From: Spirochaetales bacterium
GTDB lineage: Bacteria > Spirochaetota > Spirochaetia > UBA9216
NCBI GenBank assembly: GCA_016342585.1
Contig: JAEINK010000003.1
Location: 124,001 to 188,000, forward strand
Length of the DNA stretch: 64,000 nucleotides
Direction of reading: 5' to 3'
Part shown: positions 32,527-41,712 of the stretch, piece after piece
How positions within the stretch are numbered: position 1 is the stretch's first letter
How the letters are laid out: each line of letters opens with the position of its first letter
Translations under genes and position numbers: made by a program
The notes under the pieces: generated by a model
The model's input: the letters and a program-made list of their open reading frames with translations, nothing else
Databases searched by the model: none
What the model was told of the DNA's origin: nothing

Positions 32527-35500
32527 CTACATGATTTCTCCCATTTTTTTGAAAAAGTCCCATCTTCTCTTGGCATCAACTTCCGCTTCAGCAAAAAGTG
32601 CATCTGCTTCGTCGGGTGCTGTGCTGTAAAGAGCCGTGTATCGTGCTTCACTCTTAATAAAATCCTGGAAATCGGCTTTGGGGTCTTTGGCATCCCAATT
32701 GAATCTACTTCCTTCTTCAAGGGCAGGATTGTATCTGTACAGCGGGTAATAACCTGCATTAACAGCATCTTTCATTTTTGACTGAGACTTACTCATGTCG
32801 ATTCCATGGTTGATACAGGGGGCATATGCCAGGATGATCGAAGGACCGTCCCATGCTTCTGCTTCCTGGAAAGCCTTCATTGTCTGGTTTCTGTCTGCTC
32901 CCATGGAGATGGAGGCCACATAAACATAACCATAACTCATGCACATGAATCCGAGATTTTTCTTACCGAGTCGCATACCTGCATTGGCAAACTTGGCAAC
33001 GGCACCGATTGGTGTCGCTTTTGAAGCCTGTCCGCCGGTGTTTGAGTAAACCTCTGTGTCCATTACAAGGATATTAACATTCTTGCCGCTGGCAACAACA
33101 TGGTCAAGTCCTCCATATCCAATGTCATATGCCCATCCGTCACCACCGAAGATCCATACGGATTTATCAACGAAGTAATCGGAAAGCTCAAGAATTTTGG
33201 CAAGAGTTGCCTTTTCCACACCTGATGCTGCGGAGATTGCTGCCGGAAGAGCGGCCTTAACGGCATCCTGGGCATCAAGAGCCTCGGCTTCCTTGGAATC
33301 CCATAGTTCAATAGACTTTTTCATAGCTGCTGTAAGCTCGGGAGTTGTTCCTGAAGCAAGTGCCTTTTCAACATTCATCTTGAGCTGGCCTCTATTGGAG
33401 TCAACAGCGAGTCTCATACCGAAACCGTATTCTGCATTATCCTCAAAGAGTGAGTTCCCCCATGCGGGTCCTCTTCCGTTGTCATCCTTACAGTAGGGAA
33501 TTGTAGGGAAGGTTCCACCATAAATGGAAGAACATCCTGTTGCGTTGGCAACAACCATTCTTTCACCGAAGAGCTGGGTGGTCAGTTTAACGTAAGGTGT
33601 TTCACCACAACCGGCACATGCTCCGGAGAACTCGAAGAGGGGTTTCTTGAATTGAACACCCTTAACCGAGTTGGCAGGGACACCATCGATAACATTGTTG
33701 GGGAGGTTTTCAAAGAATTCAACCCTTTCCACCTGACCGGCTTCTCTTTCGATTTCAAGAGTGGAGAATTCAAGGGCTTTGGTTTTAGCAGGACATACGT
33801 CTACACATACACCACAGCCTGTACAGTCTTCTACATAAACCTGGATTCTATAATCAAGATCCTTCTCATTCTTTGTTTTGGATTTAACAGTTTCAAATCC
33901 CTCAGGTGCACCTGAAAGATCAGCAGGGGCAATCTGCTTGGCTCGAACAACCGCATGGGGACAGGCCATAACACACTGGTTACACTGAATACAGTTTTCA
34001 CTGAGCCATTTAGGAACTCTGGGGGCAACACCCCTCTTTTCGAGTTTGGTTGTTCCCGTGGGAATAACACCGTCAAAGGACATCTGGGATACGGGGATAT
34101 CGTCACCCTTAAGGTGCATGATCCTATCTATGATATTTTTAGCGAATACATCTGCATCGTCTTTGATGAGTTTTTTAGGTACGTAGGATTTACCGATTGA
34201 AGAGGGTACTTCAACCTGTTCAATTGCTGCGGAAGCATTATCCACACATTCCCAGTTCATCTTAACAACATGTTCACCCTTTCGGATGTATGCTTTTTTA
34301 ATGGAAGCCTTGATAAGTTCAATAGCCTCTACCTCGGGAAGTACACCGGAGAGCTTAAAGAAGGCAGTCTGCATAACAGTATTGATCCTGTTACCCATAC
34401 CTACAGCTTCTGCAATTTTCAATGCATTTAAATTATAGAACTTAATTTTCTTATCAATGATGATCTGCTGCTCTTCCTTCGTCAGGTGGTCAAAAACCTC
34501 TGAGGTGGGAATTTCCGAGTTCAGGAGAAAGATTCCTCCCGCTTTCAAGGGACTTAACATATCATATCGACCGATGTAGGCCGGGTTGTGACAGGCGACA
34601 AAGTCGGCAGCATCGATAAGCCAGGGCATGTTGACGGAAGATTTCCCGAATCTTAAGTGAGAGGTTGTGATACCTCCGGATTTCTTTGAATCGTATACAA
34701 AGTAGGCCTGGGCGTTCATCTCGGTGTTTTCACCGATGATTTTAATGGAGTTCTTATTGGCACCAACGGTACCGTCGGAACCAAGTCCCCAGAACATACA
34801 GGAGATAACGTCTGCGGGAGCAACGTCAACTAATTCATTAACAGGAATGGATTTGTTGGTAACATCATCATTGATTCCCACTGTAAAACCATGGAAACAT
34901 CCATTGTCGAGGTGCTCGTAAACAGCCTTAACCATGGATGGATTGAATTCTTTGGAGGAGAGACCATAACGTCCACCGATGATTTCAATGCCTTTGCCAT
35001 TGAGTACAGTAACAACATCCTGATAGAGGGGTTCACCAAGTGAGCCGGGTTCTTTTGTTCTATCGAGAACTGCAATCTTTTTCACGCTTGAAGGAAGTGC
35101 TTCAACAAAGTGCTTGGCGGAGAATGGTCGGTAGAGTCTTACTTTGATTGCACCGATTTTCTCTCCCTTGGCAACAAGGTGTTTAACAGTGAGGTCAATT
35201 GTATCACAGGCAGAACCCATGGCGATAATAACCTTCTCTGCGTCGGGGGCACCAACGTAGTCGAAAAGGTTGTATTTTCTACCGGTCAGCTCACCAACTT
35301 TGTCCATGTATTCCTGAACAATAGCTGGTACGGCATCGTAATATTTATTGGTTGTTTCCCGACCCTGGAAGTAAACATCCTGGTTTTGGGCAGCCACTTT
35401 AACGATGGGTTTATCGGGAGTCATGGCTCTTGCTCTGAACCTTTCAATATATTCGGGTTCAACAAGGGTTGCCATATCTTCATAGGAGATTTCGTTCACC

Positions 35501-36048
35501 TTCTGAATTTCGTGGGATGTTCTGAATCCGTCGAAAAAGCTTAAGAAAGGAACCTCTGATTTCAGGGTGGCAAGGTGGGCAACAAGAGCAATGTCCATTG
35601 TTTCCTGGATAGAGGCTGCTGCAGTCATTGCAAAACCGGTGTTTCGTGTGGACATTACATCAGAATGATCTCCGAAAATAGAGAGGGACTGATGTGCCAG
35701 AGATCTGGCTGAAACGTGAAATACTGTGGGAAGCATTTCCCCCGCAATTTTGTGCATATTAGGGATCATAAGAAGAAGACCCTGTGATGCTGTAAATGTG
35801 GTAGTAAGAGCTCCGGCGCTCAAGGTTCCGTGAACAGCACCTGCTGCTCCGGCTTCGGACTGCATTTCGATTACATCGACCTTACGTCCATGAAGGTTTA
35901 CCCTTCCGGTAGATGCCCAGGAATCGGCATATTCTCCCATGGGGGAAGAAGGGGTGATTGGGTAAATGGCAGCTACTTCACTGAAAGCGTAGGCAACATG
36001 TGAGGCCGCCGCATTACCGTCAATCGTAATTTTCTTAGAATTGCTCAT
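32527..36048 (-). CDS. nifJ: Pyruvate:ferredoxin (flavodoxin) oxidoreductase, single chain
   Basis: Oxidises pyruvate with CoA to acetyl-CoA and CO2 and reduces ferredoxin; the main entry to fermentation in anaerobic spirochaetes. At 1173 residues it is the homodimeric, fused form. N-terminal domain 'AAASHVAYAFSEVAAIYPITPSSP'-type start (shown here as AYAFSEVAAIYPITPSSP), central domains, two [4Fe-4S] motifs ('CIQCNQCVMACPH' and 'CTGCGVCVDVCPAK'), and a C-terminal TPP site ('FGGDGWAYDIGYGGLDH' with 'TEVYSNTGGQASKA'). A further cysteine site in 'GACAGCGETPY' matches the third, proximal cluster. The neighbouring hydrogenase operon could use the reduced ferredoxin it makes. Confidence 0.97.
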   Translation of the reverse strand: MSNSKKITIDGNAAASHVAYAFSEVAAIYPITPSSPMGEYADSWASTGRVNLHGRKVDVIEMQSEAGAAGAVHGTLSAGALTTTFTASQGLLLMIPNMHKIAGEMLPTVFHVSARSLAHQSLSIFGDHSDVMSTRNTGFAMTAAASIQETMDIALVAHLATLKSEVPFLSFFDGFRTSHEIQKVNEISYEDMATLVEPEYIERFRARAMTPDKPIVKVAAQNQDVYFQGRETTNKYYDAVPAIVQEYMDKVGELTGRKYNLFDYVGAPDAEKVIIAMGSACDTIDLTVKHLVAKGEKIGAIKVRLYRPFSAKHFVEALPSSVKKIAVLDRTKEPGSLGEPLYQDVVTVLNGKGIEIIGGRYGLSSKEFNPSMVKAVYEHLDNGCFHGFTVGINDDVTNKSIPVNELVDVAPADVISCMFWGLGSDGTVGANKNSIKIIGENTEMNAQAYFVYDSKKSGGITTSHLRFGKSSVNMPWLIDAADFVACHNPAYIGRYDMLSPLKAGGIFLLNSEIPTSEVFDHLTKEEQQIIIDKKIKFYNLNALKIAEAVGMGNRINTVMQTAFFKLSGVLPEVEAIELIKASIKKAYIRKGEHVVKMNWECVDNASAAIEQVEVPSSIGKSYVPKKLIKDDADVFAKNIIDRIMHLKGDDIPVSQMSFDGVIPTGTTKLEKRGVAPRVPKWLSENCIQCNQCVMACPHAVVRAKQIAPADLSGAPEGFETVKSKTKNEKDLDYRIQVYVEDCTGCGVCVDVCPAKTKALEFSTLEIEREAGQVERVEFFENLPNNVIDGVPANSVKGVQFKKPLFEFSGACAGCGETPYVKLTTQLFGERMVVANATGCSSIYGGTFPTIPYCKDDNGRGPAWGNSLFEDNAEYGFGMRLAVDSNRGQLKMNVEKALASGTTPELTAAMKKSIELWDSKEAEALDAQDAVKAALPAAISAASGVEKATLAKILELSDYFVDKSVWIFGGDGWAYDIGYGGLDHVVASGKNVNILVMDTEVYSNTGGQASKATPIGAVAKFANAGMRLGKKNLGFMCMSYGYVYVASISMGADRNQTMKAFQEAEAWDGPSIILAYAPCINHGIDMSKSQSKMKDAVNAGYYPLYRYNPALEEGSRFNWDAKDPKADFQDFIKSEARYTALYSTAPDEADALFAEAEVDAKRRWDFFKKMGEIM

Positions 36049-36099
36049 GCGATACTCCTATTGAGATTTTAATTTGCTAAAAACTAATTTGTTGTTCAT

Positions 36100-36182
36100 T
36101 TGCCGGAAAGCGCAGAAATTGAATCCTCTGTTTTCCGGCAATAAGTTGCCACTATTATAATGAATTTTAAAAAGAATTTAAA
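36100..36182 (-). promoter_or_regulatory. PFOR promoter and 5' inverted repeat
   Basis: Minus strand: weak -35 TTAAAT (36177-36182), 17-base spacer, TATAAT (36154-36159). Just after the expected start lies a perfect ten-base inverted repeat TTGCCGGAAA / TTTCCGGCAA (36100-36109 and 36132-36141) separated by 22 bases. The leader to the ATG is about 95 bases. The repeat could be an operator or a long hairpin at the 5' end of the message. Confidence 0.5.
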
Positions 36183-36209
36183 GTGCTGACATGGTATTAA
36201 GGATTTTGT

Positions 36210-37523
36210 TTATTTTTCATTAATACTTTTTTCGGAGGAATCCTGATGCAAAGCTACGATGTTTTTCTGTTTTCCATGAAAAATTAAACGAAAGTATCCG
36301 CTCATAACGAAAGCCGGCGGTAGAAAGGCTGCCAGTGTAATCCTGTTGTCATGGTGTATTCCAGGGAAAAGGTTCAGAATTACCGATAGAATGGCCAGAG
36401 TGAAGGTCAGTGTCCATACTCCTGAAAGGATTTTTTCCGGTGCAAATCTCCATTTACCCCCTCTGCCCGTGGCATAGATTATTCCAGCTGGAACTGTTGC
36501 CAAAAAGATCGGATTTATAAACAGAGTATTAAGGTTGTGCCAGCTATAGTCGTGATTTGTAAAAAATGACATGAAACAGACTACAGCCCCGGCAGATCCC
36601 AGAAAGAGCCCCAGGAGTGCATTAAGTGATCCCAGGGTAATCCTGGTCCCCCTGTTCTCTCTTAATCTCAGGATTGCAAGACCCCAGGCAAAAATGAGAC
36701 CTCCTGTTAGCTCCAGGGGCCATTGCCTGCGGGGTTCTTCTCGTACGGCAGGTCTGTTATCGGCCACAAAGTAGACCTCTTTTTCCGATACAAGCTTTCG
36801 TTCAAGCCCGCTTTCGCCGGTATAAATGAAACTTTCTATCTGTTGACCAACCTCGCCAGGAAGAAACATCTCGTCCCATTCGGTTATTTGTTTATCAATA
36901 TTTTCACCCATGATGAACATCAGAAACCAGTCGAAGAAGGGGCTGAACCAGGTATGCCTTCTCACGTGCTCCCGGAATGTCATTCTCCCGGGCCCCGATG
37001 TCGCTTCTGACAGCTGACCATCAATCGCCATGTCGATAATATCCCTGATTCGTGTGGAGCAGTTATCGTTAAATTGATGGTAGTAGTAGTTCCTGTTTTC
37101 CGGCAGGATGTTGTGCTCTGCGAATCGCCAGACATCAAGTTTTTTTTCGGGGCTCAGATCCAGAGTATAAAGGGTAATATTCCTGTTCTGCTCTTTGTAT
37201 CTCTCCAGATTCATTGACGTCGGAGAGGCCCCGCAACTGTAAAGCAGTCTCCCGAAGGCAAAGTTGAGGAAGAAATTTTCATTATCAAAGGAAAATAGCC
37301 CATAATCATAAAAAATAGAGCGTTTGGAAAGTTTGTCCTCAACGATGAGCCCAATATGACCCCACCAAACATAGAGGGGATCCCCCGGGCCGAAAACAGC
37401 AATTTTCAGAGTGAGAAAATCACCCCTTTTTCGGTCTAAAGACACCTCGGCGGTTAACATTTGTGAATAAATGAGTATCAAAATAAGAGTTGTAAGAATC
37501 AGGAGGATATTTCTTTTTTTCAA
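36210..37523 (-). CDS. DUF4105 (Lnb-like) membrane protein
   Basis: Protein of 437 residues: N-terminal membrane/signal segment (about 7-25); a DUF4105 extracytoplasmic domain (to about 240) with 'WGHIGLIV', 'YDYGLFSF' and the Cys-containing 'QFNDNCSTRIRD'; then about five or six membrane helices. The family includes Lnb, which N-acylates lipoproteins by moving the sn-2 acyl chain; the Cys and His in the quoted motifs are the likely catalytic pair. That activity is not proven for spirochaete members. TTG start behind GGAGAG, overlapping the glycosyltransferase stop as TTGA, so the two genes are coupled. Confidence 0.75.
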   Translation of the reverse strand: MKKRNILLILTTLILILIYSQMLTAEVSLDRKRGDFLTLKIAVFGPGDPLYVWWGHIGLIVEDKLSKRSIFYDYGLFSFDNENFFLNFAFGRLLYSCGASPTSMNLERYKEQNRNITLYTLDLSPEKKLDVWRFAEHNILPENRNYYYHQFNDNCSTRIRDIIDMAIDGQLSEATSGPGRMTFREHVRRHTWFSPFFDWFLMFIMGENIDKQITEWDEMFLPGEVGQQIESFIYTGESGLERKLVSEKEVYFVADNRPAVREEPRRQWPLELTGGLIFAWGLAILRLRENRGTRITLGSLNALLGLFLGSAGAVVCFMSFFTNHDYSWHNLNTLFINPIFLATVPAGIIYATGRGGKWRFAPEKILSGVWTLTFTLAILSVILNLFPGIHHDNRITLAAFLPPAFVMSGYFRLIFHGKQKNIVALHQDSSEKSINEK

Positions 37524-39181
37524 AGGGTCTCTCCTGTAAAAGGTTGAAAGATAGGTCTGTGGTATTCGGGGGAATTAAACGCCTTCAGTACCGCGGCCCC
37601 AAAATTGGTGTCAGATTTTGGTTTCATTATTGTCTCTCTGTTTATGGTGGTTTCTTTTTCTTCAATTATACTTCTGAATCTCCTGCTGAACGATTCCAAT
37701 CCGAAAAAGTTCTCAATTTCGGTCTTTTCCTTTTGGCTGAGAGGCATATCGGAGGTCTTTAAGCTTGATTCGAGATTCGAAAGTGCTGAACCATTCATTT
37801 GTATACACTCTTTTCGGAATTCAGTATCTGATTTCAGTTTTTCAAGGATTTCTGCCTGAAGCTGTATAGGAAGGTATGAGAAATCTACACCATAATTTTC
37901 CGATTCTTCAGCCGTAAATTTGGGAAAATCATTATATATCCTGCTGATTAACTCATCGGGCAGTAACCCGTTCAGTTGAGAAATATGGTTCTTATAGAAT
38001 CGGGTCATCCTGCTTTTCATATTGCCGAAGAGGGGGACCGTAATCTTTTCATATGTCTGCCATCGATCCTTTTCAAGGATTGGTGTTATTTCCTCGAGAA
38101 TATCGAGTTTTCTGCTGAATAGGGGTTTACCCCAGCCTGCGGCTTCTACAAACAAGTACCCGAATCCCTCCTGAAGGGAAGATGATAGAACGACATCGCA
38201 GGCTGAGGCGATCTCGTCGAAGGTGGGGATATCATTTTCAGTATCATTCTCATTTATAGATTCCGACCCTAAGCCTGTTCCCCAGATTCCAGGAATAATT
38301 CCCCGGCTGAACAGCGAATGGACAAGTTCCGAATAGGCGTTTTCCTGCTTCGAAACTCCGGGAAGGCTGACTATCAGATTTATTTTTTGTTCCGATAGAA
38401 GCGCCAGGGCCCCTGCCTCGAGGATATTCTTTCTCCGTATGGATCTGACAGGGTAAAAAGCCAGTGGAGAATCGGGGTTAAATTCCTGGAATTCGCCTCC
38501 CCAGTAAGCCCGCATTCTCTCTTTTATCCTTGATTTATCGTTTAAGGTGGTGATCCTTTCTGTATGTGGATATTTTACGGGGTTGGGCATGAGGTTGACC
38601 CGTTTCGAAGGCAGACCTGCCTTGATGAGAATTTTTCTATCTCTTGCGTTTATGGTGAAATAATTTATATTGGGACCCGTCGGGTAGAGTGGTTTGACTC
38701 CTTCAAGTCCTTTCAGATTCTGCAGCCTTCCACTTTCGGGAAAGTCGTGAATCTGGAGATAAAACCGCTGGTCCCGGGTTGCTGCTGCTGTTTTGATCAA
38801 TGCCCTTGTGAGTATCGGGTTTTTCCCGATATGGTAATTGTGGATCCACCAGGGGCTTCCGCCAAACTCCTTAAGCAGTTTTGCCGATAGATGATCCGCT
38901 TTTTTTTCCAGAATGTCTGCAGATTCCGGGATGTTATTGTCATAATCTGTTTCGGGAAGGCATCTGATTTCAATTTTAAGGTCTTCTCTTCCCAGCTCTC
39001 CAGCCCTGTTGCGCAGTTTTGAGCCGATTTTTTCACTGTTCTCATCCCTTCCTGTAACAAGGGTTATTGCCACTATTTCCGGTATATACTCTATCAAAGC
39101 CTCCATTCCGGTAGAGATGACACTGGTGACCCCTCCCGGCAGGAGATGGTAATGAAACACAATAATTCTGGGATTTATCAT
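37520..39181 (-). CDS. Glycosyltransferase, GT4-like
   Basis: Cytoplasmic sugar transferase of 553 residues. N-terminal Rossmann start 'IIVFHYHLLPGGVTSVI' and a C-terminal GT-B sugar-nucleotide region 'VVLSSSLQEGFGYLFVEAAGWGKPL', which is the EX7E-type motif of family 4. The extended C-terminus (about 100 residues after the core) is unassigned. The acceptor and sugar are unknown; a role in glycolipid or envelope glycan synthesis is likely from its coupling to the DUF4105 gene. The ATG coincides with the expected transcription start. Confidence 0.8.
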   Translation of the reverse strand: MINPRIIVFHYHLLPGGVTSVISTGMEALIEYIPEIVAITLVTGRDENSEKIGSKLRNRAGELGREDLKIEIRCLPETDYDNNIPESADILEKKADHLSAKLLKEFGGSPWWIHNYHIGKNPILTRALIKTAAATRDQRFYLQIHDFPESGRLQNLKGLEGVKPLYPTGPNINYFTINARDRKILIKAGLPSKRVNLMPNPVKYPHTERITTLNDKSRIKERMRAYWGGEFQEFNPDSPLAFYPVRSIRRKNILEAGALALLSEQKINLIVSLPGVSKQENAYSELVHSLFSRGIIPGIWGTGLGSESINENDTENDIPTFDEIASACDVVLSSSLQEGFGYLFVEAAGWGKPLFSRKLDILEEITPILEKDRWQTYEKITVPLFGNMKSRMTRFYKNHISQLNGLLPDELISRIYNDFPKFTAEESENYGVDFSYLPIQLQAEILEKLKSDTEFRKECIQMNGSALSNLESSLKTSDMPLSQKEKTEIENFFGLESFSRRFRSIIEEKETTINRETIMKPKSDTNFGAAVLKAFNSPEYHRPIFQPFTGETL

Positions 39182-39187
39182 AATTTG

Positions 39188-39216
39188 AGTATAATCAGCC
39201 GCAAGATTCGTATCAA
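39188..39216 (-). promoter_or_regulatory. Promoter placed for leaderless transcription of the glycosyltransferase gene
   Basis: Minus strand TTGATA (39211-39216), exact 17-base spacer, TATACT (39188-39193). The A of the ATG is seven bases after the -10, and there is no ribosome site. Confidence 0.6.
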
Positions 39217-39425
39217 TCCTGTTTGATCATATGAAGGCCTATTCTTTATCAGCTTTTCCCCAGATGAAGGGATAGTTACATAAATGTAAAGAAAATTAAT
39301 CATAAATGAAAACTTTTTGTTGACAATTAAGCGTTCTGGTAGCAATAATGATTTCATCATTGTTTATGAATTTTCTTTGCTGACCTGAGGGCATAACCAC
39401 AGGGAACAGAAAAGAAAAGGAGGGG

Positions 39426-39491
39426 TGTTTCCAGCCTGAAGCCTCCGGCTGGAAACGGGGCTGCCTGCTTTAGGCAGCCTCATTTTTTTTT
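39426..39491 (+). terminator. Tandem hairpins and T-run before the SpoU methyltransferase gene (attenuator candidate)
   Basis: First hairpin GTTTCCAGCC / GGCTGGAAAC (ten bases, loop ten). Second hairpin GGCTGCCT-N4-AGGCAGCC followed by TCA and nine T (39483-39491), ending two bases before the ATG at 39494. No gene precedes it on this strand, so it acts on the leader from the 39320 promoter: an attenuator, or the end of a small RNA of about 135 bases. Confidence 0.65.
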
Positions 39492-39493
39492 AT

Positions 39494-40303
39494 ATGTATC
39501 AATATTCTGAAGAACTTAAGGTCTATTCCGGGATGAGAGGTAAAGACCTGCGTGGTGAAGGTCTGTTTATTGCCGAAGGCCGCTTTCTTGTAGAGCGGGT
39601 TATCGCTTCGGGAGTGAAACTCCATTCCATTCTCTGTCTTACCTCTCTGGAGGATGAATTCCGTAATCACATAGAGCAGCTTCCCGAGGAGCTTCGTCCG
39701 CCGATAATTACTTTCGACAGGGCCGGACTTGAAGATATTTGCGGTTTTAACTTCCATCGGGGCGTCCTTGCTGCGGGATACAGACCCCCGCCACTGGCTG
39801 TAGAGAAAATAATTACCCATGCGAGTAAGCTTGTTCTCTGTTCGGATGTTCGTGATCCATTTAATCTGGGGGGGCTGTTTCGGTCTGCTTCTGCTTTAGG
39901 CTGGGATGGTGTCGTTCTTATGGATGGCTGTGCGGATCCCTTTTCAAGGGCTTCATTGCGAGCCTCAATGGGCTCTGTCCTTAATCTTCCCTGGGGTGTG
40001 GCTGATGTGGAAGGGAACAATTCCACATCGTCGGTTCTAAAGGTTTTGGAAGCCGATGATTTTATTCTCACCGGGGCCGTTTTGTCCCGTCCTGGCAGTA
40101 TCAATATAAATGAGTGGCATCAGAATCATGAAGAGGGTGGTGAGATGCCATGGAAAATTGCCCTCATGGTTGGAAATGAGGGCTCCGGTCTTTCCGAAGA
40201 CCGGATTGCCTCATGCCGAGAGCTTGTCTCTATCCCCATGACAAATCGTGTGGATTCCCTGAATGTTGGTGTCGCGGCGGGAATCCTTATGTACTCTCTT
40301 TAA
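39494..40303 (+). CDS. SpoU/TrmH-family RNA 2'-O-methyltransferase
   Basis: SPOUT methyltransferase of 269 residues that would methylate a ribose 2'-OH in rRNA or tRNA with S-adenosylmethionine. The three knot motifs are present: 'DPFNLGGLFRSA', 'MVGNEGSGLS' and 'IPMTNRVDSLNVGVAAGI'. The N-terminal substrate-binding part begins 'YSGMRGKDLRGEGLFIAEG', which matches relatives and supports the ATG at 39494 although it has no ribosome site. The start directly abuts a terminator T-run, so expression may depend on read-through. It ends one base from the stop of the converging glycosyltransferase. Confidence 0.87.
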   Translation: MYQYSEELKVYSGMRGKDLRGEGLFIAEGRFLVERVIASGVKLHSILCLTSLEDEFRNHIEQLPEELRPPIITFDRAGLEDICGFNFHRGVLAAGYRPPPLAVEKIITHASKLVLCSDVRDPFNLGGLFRSASALGWDGVVLMDGCADPFSRASLRASMGSVLNLPWGVADVEGNNSTSSVLKVLEADDFILTGAVLSRPGSININEWHQNHEEGGEMPWKIALMVGNEGSGLSEDRIASCRELVSIPMTNRVDSLNVGVAAGILMYSL

Positions 40304-40304
40304 T

Positions 40305-41573
40305 TTAACGGCAAAAAGTGTCTTTTCCCCAGACTACCGACATCAAATGCATCAGTTTTTCTTCCAGAACCGTGTAGGAGTAGTACTTCAATCCCAGTTT
40401 ATAGTTGGTATCGGTCATCTGTTTTATTCTTTCGGGAGAATCAAGTATCGCCCTGGTCTCTCTGATGGTGGAATCACTGATGAAATTATCCATCTCAATA
40501 ACATCAAATCCTTTTGGTTTTATATCAAATGAGTATATGGAATAATTATTTACAAGAATGGGTTTCCTGAAGTAGATGGCTTCCAGGAAGGCGTTTCCAA
40601 ACCCCTCAACCAGAGACGGATAGGTTACCAGATCCGCATGGGGGTAAATATCCTGCAGGGTATAAATCTTGCGGCCTTCCTCGTCCACTCTTCTTGTTTC
40701 ATCTATCCTGTGAGAGACAAAGAGTGCCCGGATATTCATGACCTCTGCAAACTCCATCACCCTCTGTTCATATTCATATCCTTCATCCCCCGAAGCATGG
40801 CTGATTACGAGTGCGGCCTTTCTTCCTATCCTGGCCACAAGCTCAATGGCATGCTCGATACCTTTTCTCTGAACAACCCTTGTGGGTTGAAGGATAAGGA
40901 GTTCATCGTCCTCGACTCCGAGTTCTGTCCTTACATCCTTTGTGTACTCATCGATCCCTTCCGGGGGATTATCGAAATCCATGACGTTAGGGATGAGTGT
41001 GGAAGATATTCCCGTTCGCAGAGCAAGCTGATTCTGGGCCGAGGAGTTTATGACCACATGCTGGATGGGGCCCAGGTGGGGAGGGTAGGCACAATTTAGA
41101 TAGTCCCAGACACAGTTGCGTAAAAAACGTTTCCTTTCCCAGAAGAAATCGTGGTGATGGGCTATGGTGGCAATCCCTGTTTCGGCGATAACTTCAGTTA
41201 TGGCCAGAGCGAGGGAGACGTTTAGCGGGATTGTCAGGGTATTCTGGGGAATAAGCATATCAAGATTGAATTTATGGATGAACTCATACAGATCTTTCTT
41301 TAATTTTATCCTATATTCGTGAATTCCATGGGTTAGGTCTGCTGTTCTCAAGGTCTGATCGAATGAACTGGCGTATAACTCTTTGATTCCTTTATGGGTA
41401 AAATGGGAAGCCTCCGAAATAAAAGATTTTTCTTCCGGTGTATCGAGTTCTCCTGCCATAAAGAAACAGTTGAAACCATTGTCCTCCAGAACCTGGGCCC
41501 ATTTCATGGTTTCCAGGGAGACGCCATCTGTACCAGATATTCTGAATGAAATAAATCCAACATTCTTATTCAT
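40305..41573 (-). CDS. Glycosyltransferase family 4
   Basis: GT-B fold transferase of 422 residues from the ATG at 41573, preferred to a TTG six codons earlier because GGAGG lies five bases before the ATG. Features: N-terminal 'VGFISFRISGTDGVSLET', nucleotide-sugar region 'LQPTRVVQRKGIEHAIELV', and 'TYPSLVEGFGNAFLEAIYF' with the two Glu of the family 4 motif. Cytosolic. The product could be a compatible-solute glycoside or an envelope glycan; the sequence alone does not decide. Alone on this strand; it converges with the methyltransferase gene. Confidence 0.85.
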   Translation of the reverse strand: MNKNVGFISFRISGTDGVSLETMKWAQVLEDNGFNCFFMAGELDTPEEKSFISEASHFTHKGIKELYASSFDQTLRTADLTHGIHEYRIKLKKDLYEFIHKFNLDMLIPQNTLTIPLNVSLALAITEVIAETGIATIAHHHDFFWERKRFLRNCVWDYLNCAYPPHLGPIQHVVINSSAQNQLALRTGISSTLIPNVMDFDNPPEGIDEYTKDVRTELGVEDDELLILQPTRVVQRKGIEHAIELVARIGRKAALVISHASGDEGYEYEQRVMEFAEVMNIRALFVSHRIDETRRVDEEGRKIYTLQDIYPHADLVTYPSLVEGFGNAFLEAIYFRKPILVNNYSIYSFDIKPKGFDVIEMDNFISDSTIRETRAILDSPERIKQMTDTNYKLGLKYYSYTVLEEKLMHLMSVVWGKDTFCR

Positions 41574-41712
41574 ACTAACCTCCGGGTTCAAGTGTATGTA
41601 CCTTTTAATTATATTGACTCATAAACCCAATTGTCGAGAAAAAAATCTTTTTTATGCGGCTTGGATAAATAATGCGTGTAAAAAAAAGAAACCTTCCATT
41701 ATTATTTGGTAT

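Larger units (their letters stand above)
39182..39493. other. Divergent intergenic region with two promoters and a terminator-containing leader
   Basis: It holds the leftward glycosyltransferase promoter, a rightward promoter TTGACA (39320-39325)-18-AATAAT (39344-39349), and a transcribed leader of about 135 bases that ends in two hairpins and a T-run touching the next start codon. A ribosome-site-like AAAAGGAGG at 39416-39424 is followed only by a four-codon reading frame. No gene longer than that is supported. Confidence 0.65.

Noticed and set aside
39178-39360. 60-codon minus-strand frame upstream of the glycosyltransferase
   Set aside because: It covers two promoters and overlaps the glycosyltransferase start; composition is that of intergenic DNA.
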